Below, one piece after another: positions 37,745 through 49,284 of a DNA stretch of 64,000 nucleotides. The notes beneath the pieces are model-generated. The model had not been told where the DNA came from. It did not search any database and saw nothing but the letters and a program-made list of their open reading frames with translations. The position numbers and the translations under genes were made by a program. The stretch comes from Benincasa hispida (taxonomy: Eukaryota; Streptophyta; Magnoliopsida; Cucurbitales; Cucurbitaceae), in NCBI RefSeq assembly GCF_009727055.1, contig NC_052354.1:2760425-2824424 (forward strand), written 5' to 3'. The first letter of the stretch is position 1. Each line of letters starts with the position of its first letter.

Positions 37745-38960
37745 CTCATGCGCAAATTAGACAACAATTCCGCAAAAACGGATCTGGGCCTTTGCATTGA
37801 GCTTTGGTCAAAAGTCCCTTCCTCCAGAAAAAATCATTCAAATGGGGTGAAGAAGCCAATCAAGTCCTTCATAATTCTGAAGCAAGCCATTAGTCACAAC
37901 CTCCTGGTCCTAGCCCCTCCCAGAATTCTTTCTTAAAGGGTTTTGTGATAGAAAAGATGCATCAGAATGGGTTTAGGGGCTTTTTGTCCCAAGAGTCGAA
38001 GGCCTTTTTATAGCATTATTTTAGTCAATAAAACTATAGCAAGAGCCCAAGGCAAGTCTATCTATGAAAATGGAATTGATCGGTAGTAGTTTTTCTCTTG
38101 CATTATTTTTTATTTCAGTGATCTTCAGGATCAGGATAGGCCACTTTATTTCTGATAGGAGTTAGTGAGAGGTGTCAACCCAGTTCCAACTCGATGGCTA
38201 ATCCAAGCTACTTGGATATTTGATTTTGAAATCCTATACCCAACCGAAGTTACAAAACAAAGATGCCAATACGGCTTTTGATCAAAGGCAGACACAAGGA
38301 ATTGATTCGTATACTATCAGCAAACCTATTATAGATATTTAAAGTTGTTTTGAAAGGAAGTGGTAGGAAGATGAGGAGCTACAAAAATTCATCACCCTTA
38401 TATTAATCTAGAGGGAAACCAACGGTATAAATGGCAACACGATAGTATTGACCTACAAGGAACAGGTTAGTGCTTATCCCGAAGTCTAGTTTGATTCCTT
38501 CACTATGGCATACATTCCATGATCGCATTTAGAAGGACCCCACTCTTTAAACTTACAAGAGTTAATGAGGGAGAACTGTTATTGCTATAGGGATGATACT
38601 CTGTGTGAAGAAATATGTTGAAAGGCGTGTGAAATATGCCAAAGAACTTTTTGTTTTCAAGACTCCACAATCAGCAAGGCTTACTTCATCCTTCCCATCA
38701 TATTAATGATATTGAAGTGATAGTAGCCTATGGAACTTCATGGAAGGTATGTTTGGTTATAAATTATGGTTGTTGTAGACCGCATGAGTAAGTTTTGATA
38801 TCATTTCACCCCTCTCAATACAACTCTTGCAAAGCTTTTATAAGCTCTCTCTCTTTCAAAGAAGTAGATGAGGCACCATGGATCCCTCTTATCCAACGAA
38901 GAAAAAACTTCCTTGTGAGCCGATTTTTTGGAAGAGGTGAGCCGATCCTCATATACTCGT
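37745..38960 (+). pseudogene. Ty3/gypsy RNase H and integrase fragments in the noisy block
   Basis: In the order of a gypsy pol: the RT/RNase H linker (SFIILKQAISHNLLVLA, about 37851-37916), the C-terminal RNase H end (a QRW..KLLGY.FEI-like block at 38170-38260), the integrase zinc-binding region (GH near 38530, then YKRVM, an ELYWYGM-like and a CQ-type block, 38545-38650), and the core start (DRMSK near 38779, followed by a degraded segment to about 38960). Frames shift often. The order agrees with the RT piece at 36130-36400, so both come from one element. Confidence 0.6.
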
Positions 38961-41900
38961 TCTCACCTAACCTTTATGAAGTGTCGAAAGAAAGCTACTA
39001 AAAAAGACGGGACCTCACTCCATAATGTGTTCAGGAGTTCCCAAGATCACACCTCTCAAAACGAGGATTAAGACGGTACATCAACCTATGATCCTTATTA
39101 GGTGAGAATGTAAGTCACCTGCAAATAGGAGTTAGAAATCAACAATCAGTTTTTTATATAATAGAAACTGAGATACTCTAATTACACTCTCCCTGGTGGT
39201 GTTTCTCTCGGTATCTTATATGCAAATATCTAATTCTTCGTATAGGCAACTGAAAATGGAACACACTTGAGCTTGATATGTCCATTCTTACCAGGTGAAT
39301 GGTCAGGCATCGCATAGTCATTGTGCTGTTACAATCACAACCACGTTCCATATCTAGCTTCCACCAATACAAACGTTTCCCGAGCTATCACCCTCCTCTT
39401 ACATATCCGAGCGGAAACTCAAGTATCCGTTACGGTGTCACGCAGAGCGCCCGACCTACACCACTTACCCCCCTTCTTATTCTATTTCTATTCATCTGTA
39501 CATAATGCCTGGTGAATTAGTAGAATAATTGTCACCCTATATTGCAGACCCATTGCATGCCGTTTGCGACTTGTATATCTCATTATATATGCTTTAAGTT
39601 TACATACAATAACCATGGATCTTTGTTTTATTGGATATGAGTAAATGCAAAATAAAATATAACTCTTATTTTTTTTCAGAGGTCGCGATCCAGAACTACC
39701 GCTCAAACACCTTTGTTGTATAAATCAACAACATACAAATCCAGTAATTAGATTCTAATATGTTCAAATAACATATAGCACAGTTGATTAAGGATCTAGC
39801 AGTGAATATTAAAGCTATGCCGAGTGCCCATAATTATCTTACGAAACAACTCGATTATTACCATACGTATGGGATATAGGTATACAAGAAAAATTTGAAG
39901 AAGTTCCATTTCAATTGTTCATAGTAATCTAGCATTCAACATTTGCACACGTGATTCTTTGTAAGTAGATATCTTTAGCCGAATAAAAATACACACATAT
40001 GGCCAGTCCAGAAGAAAGAGTAAATGAAGTTATAGAAGACAGAAGCCATGAGAGCCTATCGATAACGTCTGTTCTCTACATGGATCCTTTTATATAAGTA
40101 CTTCTATGAATGTATGAAATAAATCATTTAATGAATAATAACTGTAAGTACGGAGAGCAACACGAATAAATATTGTCATATATACACCTAAGATAAGATA
40201 ACTTTCCCTAATCATATATAAAATAAGTGTGTGGAGAACTATATACACTCACCTAGAACACATCGAGTCTATACACAAGGGTTGATTTCTACAAATCAAT
40301 TCGAGAAAACAGACAATACTAAGCAGCGAATAAGCCAAGTCTACAAGAGCATGGTTTCACAAGAACACAGTATGACAAAATTCTCTTCCTTGTGATCGCC
40401 AACTATATAATGGACGTCTAATTAAGGTGCATTAACCAACCACCCTTTCATCTGGAATTGGTGACTTTAATATGCTACAAAGTTCTCGAGTATGTTAAGA
40501 GTCAAAACCAATACGGATAGATATTGCGGTAGAGATTCTTGAGAAGGTCTCCTCTAAACCTCCTATCCGCATTCTAGTCATCAGCAGTTGTTCCTCCATA
40601 ATGAGCAATTAGAAGAGTGAGATCTATGATGCTCCTCAACTCCCATGAAAAATGTAATAATATAGCCATACCCCTAAAATAACGAAGTATTACATCCGAG
40701 CCATTATACCTTGGTGGATGGAATCGAGATCGTAGAGTGATTTGCGCACATAGAATATTATAAAACCTATACGAGAGACAAAGGGTGTTTTCCTTTTACG
40801 ATGAAAATGAAAAGAGAGTTAATACTTCACCACAACTGGTTTGGCGTTGCCTGAATATAGATGTAGGGTCCACCAACCATCATGAGGATATATAGAGCTG
40901 ATATCCTATAAAAGGAGGGTATTATGTGTGAAACTAAGGGAAAATGAATGACCGTCTCCAAATCAGTGGTGAATGACAAGTTGAGTATTGATGCGAGGAT
41001 GACCAGCGAGTTATCGATGAGCGAAACAGAGAAATGCTGAAAAAGCATTCTGGGAGCTGCATTAATATTATATCGCACACTAGCATGAGCAAAAGAGCGG
41101 AGTATCTGAGGGTAGTGAAGAAATGAAGGGAGAAGGGAAACCAAGATAAGAGCGTTGCTCTGAGAGCATAGTTAAGCGGAAGCTGAGAGGAGTAGGATGG
41201 TAATACATGTTGCGATAAGCGGCAGGAAAAGAATTAGTGAAAAAGTTAGGAGGCTTTTGGTGTAGGAGGAGGAGGAATATAGAGTGAAATCACAGAACTA
41301 CTATACCGTAAGTGAATGTACTGAGGAGTGCTCACTATGCTTTATTTTGGTCATATATTTTTCAGTTCTCAATCATTTGTCCGGCCGGACGGGAGGAGTG
41401 TGGAGGGGAGAACAAATCTATCTTTCATAATTCTTTGAGGTTAAGCCCTTCCAATAAAATTTTGTGGGAAAATTAGAGGATAATTGTTAAGTATATAGAT
41501 ATAATATATTCGAAAAAAGTTAATTTTATTTATAGTAGTTGTATTCTTAGTGTCGAGGTTTTTAATATACATAGAGTCAAAGTGTAATTTATTAAGGAAT
41601 TAGAACCATTATTGAGAGAATGACCATTGCTTCAAATAAAGCGGAGACCAATGTAGTGAAGATCCATTGCGAAAGAATATTCCACTCTACCTTCCCTATA
41701 TTTCTTCTCATTCCAAACTAAGGTGTGCATATATTCTCCCTACAATTTTTTTATATGCCTCTCCCACTTTTTTCCTTCCCCCTCATCAAAACCTACTAGT
41801 TATATATAACTAGTTATTTATGTTCAATTCGTTTATATATATACTTTATGCCTAGTAAGGCCACTGATAGACTCTGATTTATAGTGACACGGTTTATTTT

Positions 41901-43104
41901 CTCGTAATCGGTAGATTTATATTCACTGGAGTTACTGAGGTTTTTCTTCCTTAAGCGAATACAGTACAATAGCTCAACTCCGTACACCGATTCTCGTTCG
42001 CCGCTAAGTTTATCCTAGAAGCACTCACTTAAATCAATTGTACCATTTTTTTCTCCCTATAACAATCTGTTTTATAATTAAGGTCATATTCTTCCGAAAT
42101 AATTTTTACTTAAACCCAAATGCGATAACGACCTTTATATTAACCTAACTCGGGTACGTGACTTAGTATTTTTTTAACAGCTTTATCTGTGTGATCTTAT
42201 TCGCGTGGGACTCGGAAAATTTCGGCTATCCTTTTTCCTACACGATCGTTTAGACCAATCGTGTGTACCTTTTCCTACACGACGATAATAGACGATCACT
42301 TACTTTTTTTTGTGAGCTTCTATTCGATCTGTGACCTCCCACTTCACCAGTAAAACCCGCCAATCAAAATGACATCATGTCTCGAAAACCCTGCGATAGA
42401 CGACCTCTTTCTCCCACTTTGCGATTGTTTGTTGTACCGCGTCCTCTCTTCATCTTGCTATATCCACCTCCTACGCCAGAAAAATGAGCCCATTAATGAC
42501 AAAGACACAGTGACACTTTATGATTCCTTCACTACAAGAGATAATACTAAGTGGAGCTTGGCTAAGTGCGTCCTTGAATTCTTTTCCTGCATCTGGGAGA
42601 TGGACACCCTTAATAGGTTTTTTCTCTTTTCTATGGTTATCACTTATTAGTTACGGTGTCTACCAGACACAGGGTGATCACCGTTCGAGGCCGTTAAGTT
42701 AGGCTGGCGTTCGCAAGCGTCCTCCAGACCTCTCCGAAATCAATAGAAGTCAGCGCAAAGACTTACCTCCTTTGCAACTCTCTGCGCCATGATTGTCCAT
42801 GATCCCTTTTCTGAGCGAACTAATATGAAAGTGGAGTGTTTTGCGAGAACCTCTCTCCATGCGATAATTCTATCTCACAACAATTGAATTCGTGAATAGA
42901 CCTCAACGTCTTTTGCCAGAACTATAAGAAAGTAAACTCATATGGAAATAGGGAAACGAAGAAATGTCGAGGCTAATTATTTGGCTTTGCAGTTCAACTG
43001 GCCGACGAGGGTAGGGGAAACGTCTACTTCAAATTCTTGAAAATAATGTTAAATTAGGGTTTTAGTATATTTTTATCAAAAAAGTTAATTATTAATTATA
43101 CTTA

Positions 43105-43152
43105 GTGACAGTTAATAAATGTCATTAATTGATGACATTTTAAAACTGTCAC
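43105..43152. repeat. Nested 48-bp palindrome (copy 1)
   Basis: Outer arms GTGACAGTT (43105-43113) and AACTGTCAC (43144-43152). Inner arms AAATGTCAT (43117-43125) and ATGACATTT (43132-43140). A 3-base mismatch separates outer from inner, with a 6-base loop. Confidence 0.95.
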
Positions 43153-43309
43153 GAATTATAAGAAAATCGAAAACTTCCTCCTTTTCTTACCAAAAATGTG
43201 AATTTTCACATTTATGACACTTTTTCCTTCCCCCCTCTCAAAACTACTATATAAATATATGTCATCGTTTATAAAAATCAGTGCCTATACGATAGTGACT
43301 ACATGATCG

Positions 43310-43590
43310 CTTATATATACGATATTGCTAAGCGATCGCATACCAATTACACCGTCTCGCGCTATTATCTAAACGATCATTTACCTTTTTCCTAAGCAAT
43401 CGTTTAGCTCCCGATATTTACTAAACGATCGTCTATACGGTCGCTTAGTTTTTCCTACGTGATCATTCGGACGATCGCTCACCTTTTTCCTACACGATCG
43501 TTTAGACAATCGTTTACCTTTTCCTACACGATCGTATAGACGATCACTTACTTTTTTTTACATGATCGTATACTTCACCTAAACGATCAA
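43310..43590. repeat. ACGATCGT motif array (plus-oriented LTR)
   Basis: About 15-20 full or one-off sites in 280 bases, for example AAGCGATCGCAT, CTAAACGATCGTCTATACGG, ACACGATCGTTTAG and ACACGATCGTATAG, spaced 10-30 bases apart and joined by TTTTTCCTA linkers. Matching arrays: 52610-52930 and 59820-60130. Reverse-oriented ones: 22650-23030, 25195-25350, 49755-49945 and 62940-63125. Confidence 0.85.
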
Positions 43591-43978
43591 GCATCATGTC
43601 TATGCGATAGACGACCTCTTCTCCCACTTGCTTGATTGTTGTGTACGGTCTCTCTTCCTCTTTCCCTCTACCAAATCCGAACAAAGCCTACACTTTGGAT
43701 TCTCACTACAAGAAAACTAAGGGCTCTAAGTGGTGTTGTCTTTTCCGCTTGCTTCTGTCTAAGAGGTGACTGTTCAAGGTAGACGGTTGGGCCTCAGACT
43801 CGCTGTGAAGAAGAAATCTTCATCTGGTATGATTTCTTGATCCCTTTAGCATTATGAAAGTATGTTTGAATGTATATGCGATAATTCTATCACAATAAAT
43901 TGGAAAGATCCGCTTCCGCTTGTAGGTAATCTTGAATAAGAGTTCCTTCAAGACTAACAGCTTTATTTCGTTCAGCTG

Positions 43979-44219
43979 CTAGCCTATTAGATGATGTTGA
44001 ATAATAAAGGTATCACCCATCTGACAGACCATGGTAGTCAAGTTTGCCAAATCCTTTTGAACTTCTTTAATTTCCTCCTTAAGAACTTTGTATGATTTGA
44101 AATGGTGATTTTTGGAGGACTTATGTTGCATATTTGATGATTCATCTTGTCCTTTCTTACCATTCTCCTAGTTAGTTTGAACCGGCCTACGTGATTGGGC
44201 TCCATAGCACGATGCTAAG
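43979..44219 (-). pseudogene. DUF1985-type gene, C-terminal fragment cut by a gap
   Basis: Minus-strand open frame with HHFKSYKVLKEEIKEVQ and DLANLTTMVCQMGDT, a probable coiled coil, ending at a TAG at 43979-43981. The same sequence lies at the 3' end of the two longer copies (53291 and 60523). The N at 44220 ends it, and the 3.3-kb AT-rich block follows instead of the rest of the gene. Confidence 0.55.
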
Positions 44220-44220
44220 N
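44220..44220. other. Single N; scaffold or contig join
   Basis: It coincides exactly with the switch from the DUF1985 block to the duplicated 3.3-kb block, so the adjacency is doubtful. Confidence 0.8.
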
Positions 44221-47200
44221 TCTCGCAACACGTGGAGCTGTTGAATGAAGAATTAAATAAAAATAAAAAGTAAAATAATAATAATAATTTTTCTTTTTTG
44301 CTTTCTTGGACGGACGACAATGTGTGCGTGTGGGATGTCCACCATACTAATATTTGGCTATCTCCTCACTCTCTCTAAAACATGGGTACCCCATAGGGCC
44401 CAAACCCATAACCCAAGGGAGGAATATAAGAAGGAGAATCATCTTTCAAAATTAAGTAAGGTGGGATTCTCAACTAAATTTTTTTTTTCTTTTCTTTTAA
44501 AACTTGAATTTTCACCTACAAATCTAAATCTGTTAGTCATTTTCTTTAAAGATCTTATCAAGTTGATCTTAATAAATTGAACTAACAATCTCTGTATTTC
44601 AAAACTATTGTTTGTTTATTTTTCCTTTATGAAATCAATTATCTAATTTTTTTTTCAAAGATACCGTATTTTTCATTTTTCTTCCTTCTAATTTGAGGCT
44701 ATTTTTTGTATACTTTTCATTAAAAAAAATTGGTCGATTAATAATTTGCTATTATCTTTTTTTTTTAAAAAAGAATTGGTTGTCTATTTTTCAATACCTA
44801 TGTTTAAACTTAACGATTTGTTTAGTTATATATAAACTTATTCTTCTTAATTATATCACATTGTTTAAACAACTCAAAGTTGCAATTCTGTTCTTCTCCA
44901 CTCTCTTCAAGATGTCTTCAAGATGTCAAAAATAATAGATGAATTGGTGTGTACTTACAAATTTGAAAATAGAACAAAAACTATAAAAAAAACAGTAAAT
45001 TACATTAAATCACTCTCTTTTTCTGCTATTTGCAGAAAAAACTACAAAAGCATGTAAATAGAGCAAATTACATTAAATTACCCTCTCTTCTCTTTCAAAA
45101 AAAGAAAAAAAAAAGCCCTCTAACATTATCATGAAGTCTTTCCAATAATAAATTGCTTGAAACTTGAGAACTTGAGCAAAAAAATGTCTATATTTTTAAA
45201 TTTTCAACTTTATGTCGATCAAGTTTCTGAAATTTTAAAAGTGTATATATAATAGATCCTTAGAATTTAACTTTTGTATCCAATAAATGTCTAAATTTTT
45301 CAAATTTGTATTTAATATGTTCTTAATCCATTTGACCCCTTTTTAATAAGAAATTCACATATCTACCGAGTATAAAATCTAGATGGTTGTTTTCCACTGG
45401 ATATAAAATTTTATTTTATATTTCATCAACATTTTTTTCTAAGAAAACCATATCCACCGACAACCAGCATTGGTGACCATCTTTGATGACTATCTCCAAG
45501 GATTAACTCCGACGACCAACTCTGATAGTCAACGTCGACAACTAATTTGGCAAACTCATTTCGATGATCATCTCCAACGGCCAACTCCAACAACCAACTC
45601 CAGGAAAGACTACCTCTGACTGGCAGTTCCAAGACCAACTCTAATTTTTATAAGTTCTTTGATTTAACCTCTTAAAAACCATGTTTTTTGGTTCAGTCTA
45701 CGATTTCTTTTAAAAACTAACTAAACCGAATGAAACCACCATTTAAAATTAAATGTTTTAAAAAAGATTTTTTTTTTGTACGGTTGACCTTTTCATAAGG
45801 GTCTTTATGATTGATGAACCATCCCCCACAATACACAGAAAATCTTTTGTCAAAACGCACTATCACATTTTATAACTTATTGCGTTAAGGATTACCATGT
45901 TTATTGTAGCCCTAATGTGATGGTCATACTACAAGAAAACTGTGATACCATGACATTTAAAAATTGTTATATTTAGAATTCATGATAGTTATTTCCTGTC
46001 GTGGTATCCTCTGTAAAGGTATGATGTCAATGAAAATTTTCAAAAAATGTCATAATTAAGCTTTAAAGGGCAACAAATAATTGTCACTAGTGAACAATTA
46101 CTAACAATGATAAACCGTCATTGTCAAGTTTAATATGACATGTTATCATTGTCATCAATTAACTCAAAATTAGTTAATTTATATAGGATTTCAGGTAATG
46201 ATCATAGTTATAAAATATCAAAAAGGAATATATAGTGACATTTTATAACTGTGATCATTACCTATTGTCAAGGATTAATGGACCATCACAATTTCAGTGT
46301 CATTGAAATTTGAATCAAGACAAATTTTGCATGTCAAAAAATATTATATCATGATATATTTTAACTATCATAGAATTTAACATTTTTACACTTTTGTAAT
46401 GTCAGTAAGATGCACTTTTTGATAGTTGTTATTTCTGTGAACCTTGTCATTACATATAAGATTTCTATAATGAATTAATGCTTTTCAACTCCAAGAACAC
46501 AAATATAAAATACTTTCATATATATAGAAAATTAGCATAAAGTTGATAATATTTTTACACAAATGATCAACTAATAACCATTAATAAAAAAAAGAAATTT
46601 TACAATAAACCACATGAAATTATATTTCAATCAAAATTTAGCTATTTAACCCTACAAAAAATCATATAAATATATCAATGCTCCATGGTTTTTTTTCTCC
46701 AATAAATTCTTACAAAACCTGTTAAGAAAAATTTTTAAAAAATCATGTTAGAGTTCAACTTTACCCATCAATATTGACAAACAACAATAATAAGAAGGTT
46801 TTACCTTTCCAATGTTAACAATTTTTCAATACATTGATCTTGCCCAAAACATGGAGTTCATAACCTATATCCATAAGTATGAACACCCATAATCAAATGT
46901 GGGTAAAGGTTTTATACAACACTGATATAATATCCTATACTCGCAATTCATCCATTGTCAACAATCATAACAATATTCAACAAAATTCTCCAAAAATGGT
47001 AGTAAACACGTAATACTCGACAACAAATAGTATCATTCTTTTTCTTATTATTATTATTTTCTTGGGGGGGGGGGGGGGTAAACAAATGAAAAATGTAAAA
47101 ACAGCCACGTACCTATTGAGCACCAATAAGTTGTCGAAAAATGACAAAAAGAGATCCGTCAACCTATACATTTCTTTGGATAATCATCACAAATTCTTCA

Positions 47201-47515
47201 TAAAATAAAAAGTCAATACTCAATTGGTCTACATATATATAGCAATCTAAGTGTTCTTATATATCATTCAAGTGCTAAACTCACCACTTTATTGGTCTTA
47301 ATTCTCCCTATTGTGTGAATGTACATGTATTTCTTCTCGAAAAAATCATTTACAACAAAATGTAGTACAAAAGCAACAAAAAACAGCAAGTACCACATAT
47401 CATGCCAAAAAAAAATGTGCGATCTTACAAACTCAGCCCATTTAGATCACACACAATCAATGTCATCTTGTGTATAATAGATGGTGCACCTTTCATCTGT
47501 ATACAAGAAAGTGGA
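44221..47515. repeat. AT-rich noncoding block, copy 2 of a 3.3-kb duplication
   Basis: Matches 28738-32072. The repeat near 45440-45620 (CCAACTCCA, GACGACCAACTC) gives a minus-strand frame with ELxVGD-type repeats (45426-45638) that I regard as a byproduct of the DNA repeat. TACTACAAGAAAAC at 45927-45940, followed by TGACA-rich DNA, resembles a CACTA transposon end with the first base changed. A poly-G run lies near 47066. No gene. Confidence 0.8.
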
Positions 47516-47520
47516 TCTAA

Positions 47521-49279
47521 TGTTGGGTTTTATGTCCTAAAACTCGTAGTTTGTAAACAATAAAACTTATTCTGAAAATTCAATCCAGTTGTTATTGAAT
47601 ATATTGTTTTTTTAGAAATCCAATAAACCTAAGTCCCTGACTATTATATCAGTACTTGAACTTAATGTGGAGACATACAAGTGGATCAGGTTTGAGTAAT
47701 AGTCAAAATGATCTATAGTATATGAATAAGGTTGGGTACCTTATTCTGGTAATACTATTGGATGCGGCCTACTCTGTAGTTGTAAAGTGCTACAAATGAA
47801 GTGATCCTAATTCATTCATGTTGGAACAAAAGGAGTGGGGTTGTTCTGTGCAAATGAGTTTTGTGCAAGATCGGACCATGAAACCAGTCACTCTTACTTT
47901 ATAACATTTTTTACTATTTAAGACTGACTATTTTCAAAGTGATGACCTAGGTAACTTGACCTTAATCCTGAGTTAACTATGAACTCTTGTTTGTTCAGGA
48001 TTATCCTTTGATCTGCAAACGGTGAGAGTGGACCAACTGACCAGTTGGGAACATAGGGTGCAAAGGGAATTCACTCCTACCCTATTAGGGTTAGTAGAGA
48101 GGTTGTTCCCTTCAAGTGTGATTCTGGGTCTTGAACAAGAGGCCTAACCCTCTCATTGGCCAAGAGGATTCAATTTGTTGATTGGATAAAAAATCAATTG
48201 TTCATTAGGGGATCAGTGGGACTTAAGAAACAAGAGGTAATTTCAGGGTAAAACAGAGATTCGACCCAACCGTTATTACGAGCAACCTGTGAAGGGTTAA
48301 CTTACAAATCATGGTTATATCGAGTGGACATAATATATCTACAGTGAGGGGAGTTTAGCTATAAGCGTTAGTGGAATCACCCATTAATTAACGAATGGGG
48401 ATTAGATTGGTCAAAAGAGTTTAGTTGATTAATCTCAGATCGTTGGAGCTCCATGATCTGCAGGTCCGTGAAGTCCCCCTACTAGCTCGTAAATGATATA
48501 GCTCTAAAAATAGCGTGATAAGTTAATTGAAGTGTTCAAATTAAATTAGATGAAATTGGAGAAAATACTATTTAAATATGATTAAATATTTGAAGATAGA
48601 ATTGTGTAAAAATCAATTTAATATTTGATATTAAATTAATTAGAATATTTAAATTGTTTAAATAATTATTTATTAATTTTATTAAGAAAATTAATTTGTG
48701 AAATTCATTTTGTAAAATTAATAATATTTTTAATTTTATTAAATAAAATTGATTTGATAAAATTGAAAAAGAAAAAGAAAACACATAAAAGGTGGAAAAT
48801 TGATTTTCCATTGTCTTCATGTAACTCTACCAACAACCAACTTTAACTCTTCATTAACTCCAAAATGAGCTGCATCTCATATAGCAAATCTCTTTGCATG
48901 AATGTCTGCAATATATTGAAAGAGATTGGAGTGTTTTGAAGGTAATGCAACAAACAAATTTTTGTGAAAAATTCGTGAGAGAAGAAGGTTGTTCTTTCGG
49001 CTGGTTGCTGTTGTGAGCTTCTCCAAATTCCCTTAATTTCAGCTTATTTGAATTCCACTACTCAATCTTGAGTACCAAAGGATAGTAGGGAAGATCTTGG
49101 GTGGTCTACTACAAGATTAGTGGAGATTTGCAGTTAGTTAAAAACTTAAAGGAAGTTCTTCAAAGGTATGTCATGAAACCCATTTATTTTGTTGAAGCAT
49201 GTTTCTTTCTACCAACATTAATGAATTAATGTGCTTATGGATCCTGATTTCTTCCACTGCACATTGGTAACTTCCAACA
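47521..49279 (+). mobile_element. Solo LTR (Copia-like) with CTTAA target site
   Basis: Starts TGTTGGGTTTTATG, ends AACTTCCAACA, 1759 bp. CTTAA follows at 49280-49284. The left flank reads TCTAA here, but the second copy at 32073-32077 reads CTTAA, so one base was probably lost and the target duplication is CTTAA. It is inserted between the 3.3-kb block and a minus-strand LTR. No PBS follows, so it is solo. It is related to the LTR at 6847 but has a different target site, showing independent insertion. Confidence 0.8.
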
Positions 49280-49284
49280 CTTAA

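Larger units (their letters stand above)
32078..42900. other. Noisy mosaic copy of 47521-53240
   Basis: It starts as a good copy of the LTR at 47521 (target duplication CTTAA at 32073-32077, then TGTTTGGGTTTTATG). From about 32400 it degrades: recognisable stretches (34320-34380, 36440-36690, 39580-39720, 40960-41060, 42390-42480) are separated by unrelated-looking inserts, expanding 5.7 kb to 10.8 kb. Order and orientation are kept. Two inserts contain Ty3/gypsy pol. This pattern fits uncorrected or wrongly polished long-read sequence better than evolution. ORFs here should not be annotated. Confidence 0.7.
42901..43978 (+). repeat. Palindrome, motif array and LTR end (first clean copy)
   Basis: Matches 52265-53290 and 59475-60522. 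It contains the nested palindrome (43105-43152), a second perfect inverted repeat AAATGTGAA/TTCACATTT (43194-43202 and 43205-43213), the ACGATCGT array, and an LTR 3'-like part. That last part is the reverse complement of the family at 22590-22990 (CTCTACCAAATCCGAACAAA, GGGCTCTAAGTGGTGTTGTC). Confidence 0.65.

Noticed and set aside
43704..43716. CACTACAAGAAAA as a CACTA transposon terminus (also near 53027 and 60249)
   Set aside because: The same place in the reverse-oriented LTR at 22695-22790 aligns through it, so it is ordinary LTR sequence with no element edge.
45426..45638. Minus-strand ELxVGD repeat protein
   Set aside because: It follows from a degenerate DNA repeat; the other copy at 30000-30190 does not keep the frame.
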